A stretch of DNA of 9,188 nucleotides from Geobacter sp. (GTDB taxonomy: Bacteria > Desulfobacterota > Desulfuromonadia > Geobacterales > Geobacteraceae), in contig RPRC01000232.1 in the NCBI GenBank assembly GCA_003857395.1, positions 1 to 9,188 of the forward strand. The letters run 5' to 3'. Positions 1-7,431 of the stretch are shown piece after piece (positions within the stretch are counted from its first letter, which is position 1; the number at the start of each line of letters is the position of its first letter). Both the position numbers and the translations under genes were made by a program. Under the pieces are notes generated by a model. It saw nothing but the letters and a program-made list of their open reading frames with translations, was not told the DNA's origin and ran no database searches.

Positions 1-1464
1 GACTCCCTCCTTCTTGCCGAAATCAGCTTGTAGCTCATGTCCGACCAGGGACAGGTCGTTGACCTTCAGACCCTCGTCATTGTTCAAGGTGATAGCGGCG
101 CTGGTGTCGAGTTTGCCGGTCAGGGGCGTGCGCAGCTGGTCCGCAAGGTAGGGGTAGTAGCCCTCGATGTCCAGTCCGCTTGCCTTTACTTGCGCGGAAA
201 CGCGTAGCGGGGTGAGGGTCAGTTCGCCGTTCAGAGCGACAGATTCGTTACGCTGGGTCTGAAAGGAGATGTTCCAGGCGGCCTTGCCGTTCTGTTGCGT
301 GGACAGCCCCCTAACGGCCAGATCTAGTGCGGTGAGGTCGGTTCTGAAGCCAGTGCGCGGCACTCTGTCCAGGAAGTGGATCGTGCCGCCCGTGCTTCTG
401 ATGCTGGAGACGATCAGAATAGGTTTCGGCGATGTCTTCTTTTCCGCTGGGGGCGCTGCCGTAGCGGGACCCTGCAGCTGCTGCCAGGTCCATCTGCCCT
501 GTGCATTCCGTTCCAGGAAAACCTCAAGACCGGCCGTGTCCAGGGCCGCCAGATCGAATCTGCGGGCAAAGACATCGGCCTGATTGACCCGCAGCAGCCC
601 GCTGTCCAGCGCGAGCAGCGCTTCACCGCGACGATCTTTCATCCTGATGTTTTCCAGTTTCAAGGCTCCGGTCAGGGTAACTTCCGGTTTTGCCGTGGTT
701 GAAACCCGGTAGGTTACTTCGGTGGTAGTGGAAAGGCTGCCGGAGCTGAATGTGACCGGTGCCGTCAGGGGTAGATAGGCCAGGTAATGGGGGATGTCCA
801 GCTCCCGGATAGTGATGATGGCGGAGGTTTCCATGGATTTGGCCAAAGGCTTGAGTCTGCCGTTGGCGGAAAAACGCGCTCCGTTTATTATGGCGCTGAA
901 TTGCGGGGCAACATCGATGTCAGCCAGGTAGGGAATATTACTGATGAAGGGAACGGAAAGTTTTATCTGGCGAATGGAATGCGCAGTTGTCTTGCTGGCA
1001 GCCCGATCGAGAAAATTAAGCGATCCGTTGCTGATTTCAATGTTGTTGATCGAGAAAAGCAGGCTCGAATCCTTTTTGGATTTCTTGCCGGCGAGAAGAT
1101 CGGAGAAGTTATACCGGTTCGCCGCGGTGCGGACGATGTTTACCTGGGGGTTGGAGATCCGCAGCCTGGATACGATGAAGGCCCTCTTTGTCAGAGATGC
1201 CGGGCTGAGCTTGACCCGGGCGCTGCTGAAGGAAACGAAGGTCCGGGTTTCTCCTTTTTCGACAAGCCGGAAATCACTGACCTCCGCGCTCAAGGTAAAG
1301 GGGTTCAAGGTGATGCGACCAATGGAGGCTTTGCGTCCCGTGGATTCTTCAAGTTTATCCGTAATCACGTTACGCAGCATGATGGGCAGGAGCAGAATAA
1401 TGAAGAGCAGGATGACGGCAAAGGTGCCAACGCTCCAGAGAGTGGGTTTGCTGGGAAGTTTCAT
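1..1464 (-). CDS. AsmA-like DUF748 family envelope protein, N-terminal part (truncated by window edge)
   Basis: An open frame on the minus strand begins at an ATG (1464-1462) behind a strong AAGGAGG site with a 5-nt spacer. It has no stop to position 1, giving 488 codons. The protein opens with a short positive N-terminus and one membrane segment at about residues 10-30 (Trp-Ser-Val-Gly followed by many Leu/Ile). A stretch of the type TGRKASIGRITLNPFTL follows, as is usual at the start of DUF748/AsmA-type proteins. A family-like motif recurs: NGSLNFLDR (Asp153) and GGTIHFLDR (Asp366), about 213 residues apart. The rest is beta-rich, with Thr/Ser/Leu alternation. AsmA-like proteins are anchored in the inner membrane and extend into the periplasm; several are implicated in lipid transport or outer-membrane homeostasis, but the role of this one is unknown. 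Family members are often around 1000 residues, so perhaps half is missing. It is divergent from the histidine kinase gene. Confidence is high that it is a gene and good for the family. Confidence 0.85.
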   Translation of the reverse strand, partial: MKLPSKPTLWSVGTFAVILLFIILLLPIMLRNVITDKLEESTGRKASIGRITLNPFTLSAEVSDFRLVEKGETRTFVSFSSARVKLSPASLTKRAFIVSRLRISNPQVNIVRTAANRYNFSDLLAGKKSKKDSSLLFSINNIEISNGSLNFLDRAASKTTAHSIRQIKLSVPFISNIPYLADIDVAPQFSAIINGARFSANGRLKPLAKSMETSAIITIRELDIPHYLAYLPLTAPVTFSSGSLSTTTEVTYRVSTTAKPEVTLTGALKLENIRMKDRRGEALLALDSGLLRVNQADVFARRFDLAALDTAGLEVFLERNAQGRWTWQQLQGPATAAPPAEKKTSPKPILIVSSIRSTGGTIHFLDRVPRTGFRTDLTALDLAVRGLSTQQNGKAAWNISFQTQRNESVALNGELTLTPLRVSAQVKASGLDIEGYYPYLADQLRTPLTGKLDTSAAITLNNDEGLKVNDLSLVGHELQADFGKKEGV

Positions 1465-1513
1465 CCGGGCCTCCTTGTTGCTGGTCTGCGGTTGGGTTGC
1501 CGGGCAGGCTCAT

Positions 1514-1528
1514 ACCTACAGTATAGGT
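1514..1528 (-). promoter_or_regulatory. Inverted repeat over a -10-like box facing the DUF748 gene
   Basis: A perfect 5-bp inverted repeat, ACCTA-cagta-TAGGT, covers the hexamer TATACT on the minus strand (complement of 1520-1525). TATACT matches the sigma70 -10 consensus at 5 of 6 positions and would place a transcript start about 60 nt before the DUF748 ATG. No good -35 is visible at 16-18 nt, so this is either an activator-dependent promoter or a coincidence. The repeat could be an operator. Both readings are inference. Confidence 0.3.
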
Positions 1529-1597
1529 TGATCGTCGTAAAAGGAAAGCTTCGTCCACGGTTATTGCCGGAGGCAATTGTCGGCAGATTCGTGGCAC

Positions 1598-1625
1598 TTG
1601 TCAAATGAATAAATAGCCATACAAT
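1598..1625 (+). promoter_or_regulatory. Sigma70-type promoter for the hybrid histidine kinase
   Basis: TTGTCA (1598-1603, 5/6 to TTGACA) is followed after 16 nt by TACAAT (1620-1625, 5/6 to TATAAT). This is the best promoter match in the divergent region. It points at the kinase gene and predicts a start near 1632, with a leader of about 180 nt. A weaker alternative, TTGAAT-17-TTTATT at 1648-1676, lies just downstream. Confidence 0.5.
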
Positions 1626-1639
1626 GATTGTAACTATTT
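1611..1639. promoter_or_regulatory. Candidate operator palindrome overlapping the kinase promoter -10
   Basis: A perfect 13-bp palindrome, TACAATgATTGTA (1620-1632), is flanked by a second inverted pair, AAATAG (1611-1616) and CTATTT (1634-1639), offset by one base. The -10 box TACAAT forms the left half of the core. A dimeric repressor bound here would block RNA polymerase. The palindrome is visible directly; the regulator is unknown, and none is encoded in the window. Confidence 0.4.
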
Positions 1640-1812
1640 GGCATGTTTTGAATTGTTGATAAAAAAGGCCTTTATTTGCTGGTGATTCCGATGGAGACAC
1701 CTGAAGCGAGGTGACATGTACTACAGGAATGAAAGAGCGGTTTCCATGAAATCGACTACTACGCTACCTGCAGGTTTTACAAGTAGAGCTTCTGCCTGCA
1801 AGGAGATCCCTC

Positions 1813-4227
1813 ATGCCCCCCCGCAGTAGAATTCCGTTACTTATCGGTCTGGCCCTTGTTTCCTTGTTTCTCATTCTGCTGTTTGGTGCCCGGATAATCC
1901 TGTTGCGGAGCTATGAAGACCTCGAGGAAAAAGAAGCTCTCGCGAATGTCGAGAGGGTTGTCAATGCCTTGAAAGCAGAGCTGGAGAGCATTAACTCCCT
2001 GGCCAAGGATTACGCCGGCTGGGACGACAGCTACCGGTTCGTGCAGGACGGTAACAGAGAGTTCATCCACAAAAATCTGGACGATCCGAACTTTGAACAG
2101 CTGGGAATGAATCTGATTATCTATCTGGATAAAAGGGGGGGATGGGTCTATGCCCGCAATTTCGATCTCCAGAAGAAGCAGGCGGCCCCTTTTCCGAAAA
2201 GTCTCCGGACCCTTCTGACCCCGGAAAGTCCCCTGCTGAAAGAGTTGACCCTGCACAGTACCTGCGAGGGAATTATCACTCTTCCCGAGGGAAGCCTCCT
2301 GGTTTCCGCGGTTCCGATTCTCACCAGCGAATTTCTCGGTCCGGCGGCCGGAACACTTGTCATGGGGCGTTTCCTGAATACTGCTGCGCTTGAAAGGTTT
2401 TCGCTTATCACCAAGCTTCAGCTGCGAGTCTATGCCGCGACTGAGAGTAATCTCCCGCTTCCGCTTTCTTCCTTTGAACAAGAAAAAATCCTGGTGCTCC
2501 GGGGACCGGGCAACAACTACCTTTCCGGACTATCTCTCCTTTACGATCTGTATGGGAAACCGGCCCTGGTTGTCAGGGTCGAGACTCCGAGGACAACCTA
2601 CCATCAGGGAATTCGAACTATTTGTTATTTTGTGGTCTGGTTTGCCGGTTTATCGCTCCTGATCGTTGGCATCAGCATGTTTTTCGCGAGGAAATTGCTG
2701 CTGGTGCAACACAAAGGAAAGGAAAGCCACAGTCGCTACCAGGCTGTCGTCGAAGGGTATGACGGACTGATTTACATTGTTTCCGCAACAAGAAACATCG
2801 AATTCATGAACAGGAAACTGATCGAAGTCCTGGGCCGAGACGCCACAGGGGAAATCTGTCATGAGGCTTTGCATGATTTTGGCGGCATCTGCGAATGGTG
2901 TGATAATGAGAAAGTCATGGCAGGCGAGACGGTTCGTTGTGAGGTCTATAACCCAAAAGATCAGAGCTGGTACTATGTGATCAGTACCCCGGTCTTTAAT
3001 CCGGACGGGACGGTGTCGAAACAGTCTATGTTGACGGACATCACTGAAATCAAGCGGGCCGCCAGTGAAAAGGCCGAACTGGAGTCTCAGCTTCGCCAGG
3101 CACAGAAAATGGAGGCGGTCGGACAGCTTGCCGGGGGGGTCGCCCATGATTTTAATAATATCCTCTGTGCCATCATCGGTTTTGCCGCGCTGATCGAGAT
3201 GAGCATGCAGGAGGATGATCCCGCCCGGCCGCATCTGGAGCAGATTCTTGCGGCAAGTAATCGTGCCAGCCAGTTGGTTTCCAGTCTGCTCGCCTTCAGC
3301 AGAAAGCAGGTTCTTAATCCCCACCCGATCGACATGAACCGGATTGTCCGCGATGTGCAGAAAATTTTGGGGAGACTTATTACCGAGGACATCGACCTGC
3401 GGATCCATCTGAGCGAAGCGGAATTAAATGTGCTGGTCGACCCGGGACAGGTCGATCAGGTACTCATCAACCTGGTGGCCAATGCCAAGGACGCGATGCC
3501 GTCCGGCGGGAGCCTTGTCATCGAAACCGGCAAGGAGCTGCTTCCCGCGGAACTTTTCAAGGCGGCCGGAGCCGTGTCGGAGGTTCCCTATGCCGTGCTT
3601 ACCATGAGAGATAGCGGGACCGGTATGGACAGTGTTGCGAAGGAAAAGCTCTTCGAACCGTTCTACACCACGAAAGAGGTCGGGAAAGGAACCGGGCTCG
3701 GCCTTTCCATCGTCTACGGGATTGTGAAACAGCACAACGGCTTTATCACCGTTGACAGCGAACTGGGGAAAGGGACAACTTTCAAGGTATTCTTCCCTTT
3801 GGTAAGGGCATCTAGCGGAACAGAGGAAGCCAGCGAACCGCAGACCAGCGACCTGCATGGCAGGGAGGCAATTCTGGTGGTTGAGGACAATCCTGCGGTG
3901 AGGGCGCTCAATAAAGCCGTCCTGGAGACATTCGGCTACCGGGTAATTGAAGCTCTCGATGGCAGCGATGCTTTGACGCAGTTCAAGGCTCATCAGGATG
4001 AAATTCAGCTGGTGGTGATGGATGTTGTGATGCCGAAGATGAATGGCCGGCAGGCCTATGAAGAGATCTGTGAGATACAACCTGAGGTAAAAGTTATTTT
4101 TATGAGTGGCTATGATGCAGATATAATAATGGAAAAGGGTTTCGTCGCGGAAGATTTTAACTTCATCACCAAGCCCATCAAGCCGACTGATTTTCTTGAA
4201 AAGGTCCGCATGGTTCTCGATCAGTAG
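1813..4227 (+). CDS. CHASE4-PAS hybrid sensor histidine kinase with C-terminal receiver domain
   Basis: An 804-residue inner-membrane signalling kinase. The start is fixed by AAGGAG, 7 nt before the ATG. Order of parts: TM1 about 8-30; an extracytoplasmic CHASE4-like sensor with the hallmark WDDSY at 70-74; TM2 about 270-292; a PAS domain about 310-415 with Cys349 and a CEWC pair (Cys360, Cys363); a dimerisation/phosphoacceptor domain with HDFNN, where His445 is the predicted phosphorylation site; and an ATPase domain with an N box (Asn553, Asn557), DSGTG at 600-604, FEPFYTTK and GKGTGLGL at 624-631. The last 118 residues form a receiver domain with acidic pair Glu691/Asp692, phosphoacceptor Asp737, Ser765 and Lys787. 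All catalytic residues are present. No output domain or separate response regulator follows, so the phosphorelay partner is probably encoded elsewhere. The ligand cannot be told from sequence. Family assignment is very secure. Confidence 0.95.
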   Translation: MPPRSRIPLLIGLALVSLFLILLFGARIILLRSYEDLEEKEALANVERVVNALKAELESINSLAKDYAGWDDSYRFVQDGNREFIHKNLDDPNFEQLGMNLIIYLDKRGGWVYARNFDLQKKQAAPFPKSLRTLLTPESPLLKELTLHSTCEGIITLPEGSLLVSAVPILTSEFLGPAAGTLVMGRFLNTAALERFSLITKLQLRVYAATESNLPLPLSSFEQEKILVLRGPGNNYLSGLSLLYDLYGKPALVVRVETPRTTYHQGIRTICYFVVWFAGLSLLIVGISMFFARKLLLVQHKGKESHSRYQAVVEGYDGLIYIVSATRNIEFMNRKLIEVLGRDATGEICHEALHDFGGICEWCDNEKVMAGETVRCEVYNPKDQSWYYVISTPVFNPDGTVSKQSMLTDITEIKRAASEKAELESQLRQAQKMEAVGQLAGGVAHDFNNILCAIIGFAALIEMSMQEDDPARPHLEQILAASNRASQLVSSLLAFSRKQVLNPHPIDMNRIVRDVQKILGRLITEDIDLRIHLSEAELNVLVDPGQVDQVLINLVANAKDAMPSGGSLVIETGKELLPAELFKAAGAVSEVPYAVLTMRDSGTGMDSVAKEKLFEPFYTTKEVGKGTGLGLSIVYGIVKQHNGFITVDSELGKGTTFKVFFPLVRASSGTEEASEPQTSDLHGREAILVVEDNPAVRALNKAVLETFGYRVIEALDGSDALTQFKAHQDEIQLVVMDVVMPKMNGRQAYEEICEIQPEVKVIFMSGYDADIIMEKGFVAEDFNFITKPIKPTDFLEKVRMVLDQ

Positions 4228-4272
4228 GATAGCCATATGCAGAAGATTCAGCTCGAATTTTCGCCCTGGCAA

Positions 4273-4301
4273 TGGACTGTTTATCTTCGGGCTGGTATTC
4301 T
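4273..4301 (+). promoter_or_regulatory. Possible extended -10 promoter for the RDD/DUF362/polyferredoxin genes
   Basis: TGGACT (4273-4278, 4/6 to TTGACA), a 17-nt spacer and TATTCT (4296-4301, 4/6) preceded by TGG form an extended -10. It lies in the 137-bp gap after the kinase stop and about 60 nt before the RDD start. No terminator is visible after the kinase, so read-through from upstream is also possible. The match is moderate. Confidence 0.3.
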
Positions 4302-4364
4302 TTAACATGCGTACTTTGTCTCCAGATTTTTTTTGCTCCTGTCTCTCCATGCCGAGGTTCCGGA

Positions 4365-4949
4365 ATGATATGTCACCGCTGCGGAAATATTTTTCAGGAA
4401 GGCTATCAATTCTGTCCCGGCTGCGGCCTTGAATTGTCCGGGTCCGCAACGCCGGCTGATCAAGCTCGGCCGATTCCTGCCCCTCCCTTGCCAGCCAGTT
4501 TGTCTTCTCCTGCCTTGTATGCCGGCTTCTGGCGACGGGTTGCTGCTTTTCTGATCGACAGGTTTCTGCTGGGCTTTGTCAATGTCTTCCTCTGTCTCTT
4601 CTATATTTTTCTGTCAGGAATGGATTGGAACGGTGAGGAGCTGCGGACACTTTCTCTGACAAGCGCCGTTTTCGGTTTTTTGCTGAGATGGCTCTATTGT
4701 ACCCTGCTGGAGAGCTCTGCCTCGCAGGCGACATTCGGTAAAGCTATCATCGGTATCAGGGTCACCGACGAGCAGGGTTGCAGGATCTCTTTTCTGAAGG
4801 CAAACGCACGGTACTGGGCGAAGCTGCTTTCGGTGCTTACTTTCGGTTTCGGCTATCTCATGGTCGGCTTCACCAAGCGGAAACAGGCACTGCATGATCT
4901 GGTGGCCGGGACTCTTGTGGTGCGCGGTGAGTTTGTTTTTCATCGGTAG
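4365..4949 (+). CDS. Zinc-ribbon RDD family membrane protein
   Basis: A 194-residue protein. The frame is open further upstream to an ATG at 4272, but I place the start at the ATG at 4365. GAGG sits 7 nt before it, the protein then begins exactly with a zinc ribbon, and the 31 extra codons look non-coding and overlap a candidate promoter. Cys3-x2-Cys6 and Cys17-x2-Cys20 make a rubredoxin-like zinc ribbon. A Pro/Ala-rich linker (about 30-50) leads to an RDD domain from about residue 52 with GFWRRVAAFLIDR (Arg57, Arg58, Asp65) and the later TFGKAIIGIRV motif. Three hydrophobic segments lie at about 60-86, 101-123 and 155-175. RDD proteins are small membrane proteins of mostly unknown function; some are proposed to be transporters or ion-related. 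It is the first gene of a probable operon, 53 bp before the DUF362 gene. The domain call is firm; the function is not known. Confidence 0.88.
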   Translation: MICHRCGNIFQEGYQFCPGCGLELSGSATPADQARPIPAPPLPASLSSPALYAGFWRRVAAFLIDRFLLGFVNVFLCLFYIFLSGMDWNGEELRTLSLTSAVFGFLLRWLYCTLLESSASQATFGKAIIGIRVTDEQGCRISFLKANARYWAKLLSVLTFGFGYLMVGFTKRKQALHDLVAGTLVVRGEFVFHR

Positions 4950-5002
4950 ATTCCGGAGGGTAACCGGTTGTCTCTCGTTGCGGTTGGCACGGAGGTGAAA
5001 TA

Positions 5003-5884
5003 ATGGACAGGAGACAGTTTCTCAAGCTGCTCGGACTATCCCCCTTTTATTCCAATCTTCTTCTCTGCGAAGCAATGGCGGCCGAAAAGTCGCTGGTGGC
5101 AATCGCGGATGACCGTGATTACTCACAGGCGACGATCAAGGCCATCAACGCTCTCGGCGGCATGCGGCGCTTCGTCAGGCCGGGCAACGTGGTTGTTGTC
5201 AAGCCGAATATCGGTTGGGATCGAAGTCCGGAGCAGGCGGCCAATACCCATCCCCTGGTTGTGCGTGCAGTGGTGTCGGAAGCCCTCCGGGCCGGGGCGA
5301 GAAAGGTCAAGGTGTTTGACCGGACCTGCAACGATCCGCGGCGCTGCTACGTCAACAGTGGCATTGAGGCCGCGCTGCGGGGGATGAAGAATGTCGATCT
5401 CAAGCACATCGAGGGGGAAAGATTCAAGTCGGTTCGTCTCAACGGCCGGACGCTGCGTGACTGGGAGCTGTACGATGAAGTCTTATCGGCCGACGTCTTC
5501 ATCAACGTTCCGGTGGCAAAGCACCATGGCCTTACCGGCCTGACCCTCGGGTTGAAGAACATCATGGGCATTATGGGTGGCAACCGGGGCAGCATTCACC
5601 GGCACATCGACTCAGCGCTGGCGGATATCAATGCCGTGGTAAAGAGTCATTTGACGGTGGTTGACGCCACCCGGATCCTGACCGCCCACGGTCCGCAGGG
5701 TGGCGAGCCTCGCGACGTAAAGATCCTCAACAAGGTGCTCGCTTCCAGCGATATCGTGGCTGCGGATGCTGTTGCAACGATGCTTTTCGGGCTCAAGCCC
5801 GAGGCGATTGCCACGACCGTGGCTGCCTATCGGCGGGGCCTCGGGGAGATGAAAATGACGGGAATACGAATTCTCAGGGTTTGA
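5003..5884 (+). CDS. DUF362 domain protein with Tat-type signal
   Basis: A 293-residue protein with the start set by GGAGGT, 6 nt before the ATG. The N-terminus carries a twin-arginine motif (RRQFLK, residues 3-8), a modest hydrophobic stretch and an Ala-Met-Ala at 24-26 that could be a signal peptidase I site. This suggests export to the periplasm, although the hydrophobic core is short. The body is DUF362: KPNIGW from Lys67, a Gly/Ala-rich AGARKVKVFDR segment, and the strongly conserved-looking KHHGLTG from Lys173 leading to LKNIMGIMGG (184-193) and a SIHRHID segment. Many DUF362 proteins carry or accompany [4Fe-4S] ferredoxin domains. This one has only scattered cysteines (Cys22, Cys109, Cys116) and no ferredoxin motif, so the redox centres may be supplied by the polyferredoxin encoded next. 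Its stop lies five bases before the preferred ATG of that gene, suggesting coupled translation. The biochemical function of the family is not established. Confidence 0.88.
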   Translation: MDRRQFLKLLGLSPFYSNLLLCEAMAAEKSLVAIADDRDYSQATIKAINALGGMRRFVRPGNVVVVKPNIGWDRSPEQAANTHPLVVRAVVSEALRAGARKVKVFDRTCNDPRRCYVNSGIEAALRGMKNVDLKHIEGERFKSVRLNGRTLRDWELYDEVLSADVFINVPVAKHHGLTGLTLGLKNIMGIMGGNRGSIHRHIDSALADINAVVKSHLTVVDATRILTAHGPQGGEPRDVKILNKVLASSDIVAADAVATMLFGLKPEAIATTVAAYRRGLGEMKMTGIRILRV

Positions 5885-5889
5885 CGGGG

Positions 5890-7431
5890 ATGAAACCGGG
5901 GAAAGTACCATCAGCTCGCATCTCGCAACTACTGTTTCTACTGCTGTTCCTGGTCCTGTTCGTGCAAACGGAATACCGGGGGAGTGACCGGATCTCCCTT
6001 GCGGTGAATAGTTTCTTCCGTGCCGATCCCCTGGTCGGTCTCAGTTATTTCCTGGCCGAAAAATCCTTTAGTCTTCTTCTCCTTCCGTCACTTATTCTGG
6101 CAGTGTGTACGCTCTTTCTCGGTCGTTTTTTCTGCGGCTGGATCTGTCCTCTTGGAACACTACTGGATCTGGTAACGGTTAAAATCAGGAAGACGGCGCC
6201 GCTGAAATTTCTTCAGGGCAGGGTCAAATACTGGCTGCTCCTGCCGCTGCTGTTTGCCGCCCTGTTCAATGTCAATCTCGCCGGTTTGCTCGACCCTATT
6301 GCCATTCTTGTCCGCGCGCTGACCTTTTCCCTCTACCCGTTGTTCGGTGACACGGTGCGCCAAGGGTGGGTCGGCCTGTACCGGGTTCTCGGGGAAGGGC
6401 GCGATGTCCTTGCCCCCGGCTACGGCTTCCTGCGTGATCATCTGCTGCCGTTCCGGGAAACCTTCTATCCCCTGGCTTTTTTATCCTTCGGCATGTTTCT
6501 CGGCATTGTCTTTCTCGAGCGCTATGAAACCCGTCTCTGGTGCCGGCGCCTCTGTCCTTTGGGGACGCTGCTCGGACTCCTGGCCCGCTTTTCACCCTTT
6601 CGCCGTACCCCGGCAGCGCTGTGCCCGGACTGCGGAGAGTGCCGCAGCCACTGCCCGACCTCCTTTGATCAGGACCTGCTGCAGCAGGAGGAGTGCCTGC
6701 GCTGTATGTCCTGTCGCCTGAAGTGCCGTTTCGGCCGGGTTTCTTTCGCTTTTGGCGGCTTTGGCAGCGGGACGAAGTATCTGCCGGAGCGACGGATTCT
6801 GCTGGGCGGACTGGTGTCCGGTTTCTTCCTGGCGCGGCTGTTCCGTTTCCGCTTTCCCTGGACACAGGCCGCTGTCCTGCGCCCTCCCGGCGTGCGTGAC
6901 GAACAGGACTTCCTGAAAAAATGTGTCCGTTGTGGCGAATGCATGAAGGTCTGTCTGCGGAGTGCCCTCTATCCCGCGGTCATGCAGGCCGGTGTCGAAG
7001 GCCTCTATACTCCTGTCGTGCTTCCCCGTCTCGGCTACTGCGAATATAACTGCACCCTTTGTGGACAGGTCTGTCCGACCGGGGCGATCCCCGATCTCCC
7101 TGTGGAGGAAAAGAAGCGGGAAGTGATCGGTAAGGCGGTGCTTGACAGGAGCCACTGTCTGCCCCTTGCAAAAGGGATCAATTGCATCGTCTGCGAAGAG
7201 CACTGTCCCATTCCCCTCAAGGCCATCCGTTCCGAGGAGATTCCGTCGGTTGATGCCTCGGGGCGCAGCTTCGTCCTGCGAAAGCCCTATGTGGTGGATA
7301 CATTGTGCAACGGCTGCGGGATCTGCGAATATGTCTGTCCCCTGGAAGGGAAGTCCGGAATCGAGGTTTTTGCCGTGAAGGATCGGACCCCCCTGTCAGG
7401 GGTGGATGTGGAAGCCGATCTCCCATACTGA
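5890..7431 (+). CDS. Membrane polyferredoxin, apparent NapH-like/NapG-like fusion (multiple [4Fe-4S])
   Basis: A 513-residue iron-sulfur membrane protein. I chose the ATG at 5890, 10 nt after AGGG, over an in-frame TTG at 5881 that overlaps the upstream stop and has no usable SD spacing. Residues 1-240 resemble NapH/NosR-type electron-transfer proteins: several membrane segments and two CxxxCP motifs, CGWICPLG (Cys82, Cys86) and CRRLCPLG (Cys218, Cys222). Two ferredoxin motifs follow, Cys245/248/251/255 and Cys269/272/275/279. A twin-Arg plus hydrophobic stretch (301-315) precedes a NapG-like part that begins RPPGVRDEQDFL (331-342) and has four cluster motifs: Cys345/348/351/355; Cys384 or 388 with 391/395; Cys423 or 432 with 435/439; and Cys473/476/479/483. 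In nitrate-reductase systems NapH and NapG are separate quinol-oxidising subunits; no NapA is present here. I infer electron transfer between membrane quinone and an extracytoplasmic or cytoplasmic partner, possibly the DUF362 protein. The family call is firm; the fusion reading is good; the partner is unknown. Confidence 0.9.
   Translation: MKPGKVPSARISQLLFLLLFLVLFVQTEYRGSDRISLAVNSFFRADPLVGLSYFLAEKSFSLLLLPSLILAVCTLFLGRFFCGWICPLGTLLDLVTVKIRKTAPLKFLQGRVKYWLLLPLLFAALFNVNLAGLLDPIAILVRALTFSLYPLFGDTVRQGWVGLYRVLGEGRDVLAPGYGFLRDHLLPFRETFYPLAFLSFGMFLGIVFLERYETRLWCRRLCPLGTLLGLLARFSPFRRTPAALCPDCGECRSHCPTSFDQDLLQQEECLRCMSCRLKCRFGRVSFAFGGFGSGTKYLPERRILLGGLVSGFFLARLFRFRFPWTQAAVLRPPGVRDEQDFLKKCVRCGECMKVCLRSALYPAVMQAGVEGLYTPVVLPRLGYCEYNCTLCGQVCPTGAIPDLPVEEKKREVIGKAVLDRSHCLPLAKGINCIVCEEHCPIPLKAIRSEEIPSVDASGRSFVLRKPYVVDTLCNGCGICEYVCPLEGKSGIEVFAVKDRTPLSGVDVEADLPY

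Larger units (their letters stand above)
1465..1812. other. Divergent intergenic region (348 bp)
   Basis: This gap separates the minus-strand DUF748 gene from the plus-strand kinase gene. It is more AT-rich than its flanks, especially 1595-1680. It contains an inverted repeat ACCTA/TAGGT over a minus-strand -10-like hexamer (1514-1528), a plus-strand sigma70-type promoter (1598-1625) and an extended palindrome over its -10 (1611-1639). It also holds a smaller hairpin ATTGCC-gga-GGCAAT near 1563-1577 and a possible 37-codon reading frame (1716-1829) that overlaps the kinase start. I see no terminator and no RNA gene. Confidence 0.6.

Noticed and set aside
787..1608. Long plus-strand frames (for example 787-1608 and 944-1531) opposite the DUF748 gene
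   Set aside because: They lie antisense to a frame that has a clear SD, a membrane anchor and family motifs; their own translations show no family pattern.
1592..1610. TGGCAC resembling a sigma54 -24 element
   Set aside because: The -12 GC is missing at the required spacing; the sequence there reads AAATGA.
4272..4364. Upstream ATG extension of the RDD protein
   Set aside because: The 31 added residues are not protein-like in context, there is no SD before 4272, and the zinc ribbon starts exactly at the ATG at 4365, which has an SD.
3424..4449. 341-codon minus-strand frame, and others at 2650-3408 and 1837-2481, opposite the kinase
   Set aside because: Complete catalytic motifs are encoded on the plus strand; the antisense frames are a by-product of codon bias.
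5057..5070. Leu-Leu-Leu-Cys22 in the DUF362 signal region as a lipobox
   Set aside because: The residue before Cys is Leu, not Gly/Ala/Ser, so lipoprotein processing is unlikely; the Ala-Met-Ala site at 24-26 is a better guess.
7390..7402. CCCCTG-T-CAGGGG near the end of the polyferredoxin gene as a terminator
   Set aside because: It lies inside the coding frame, the stem is only about four pairs once a loop is allowed, and no T-run follows.
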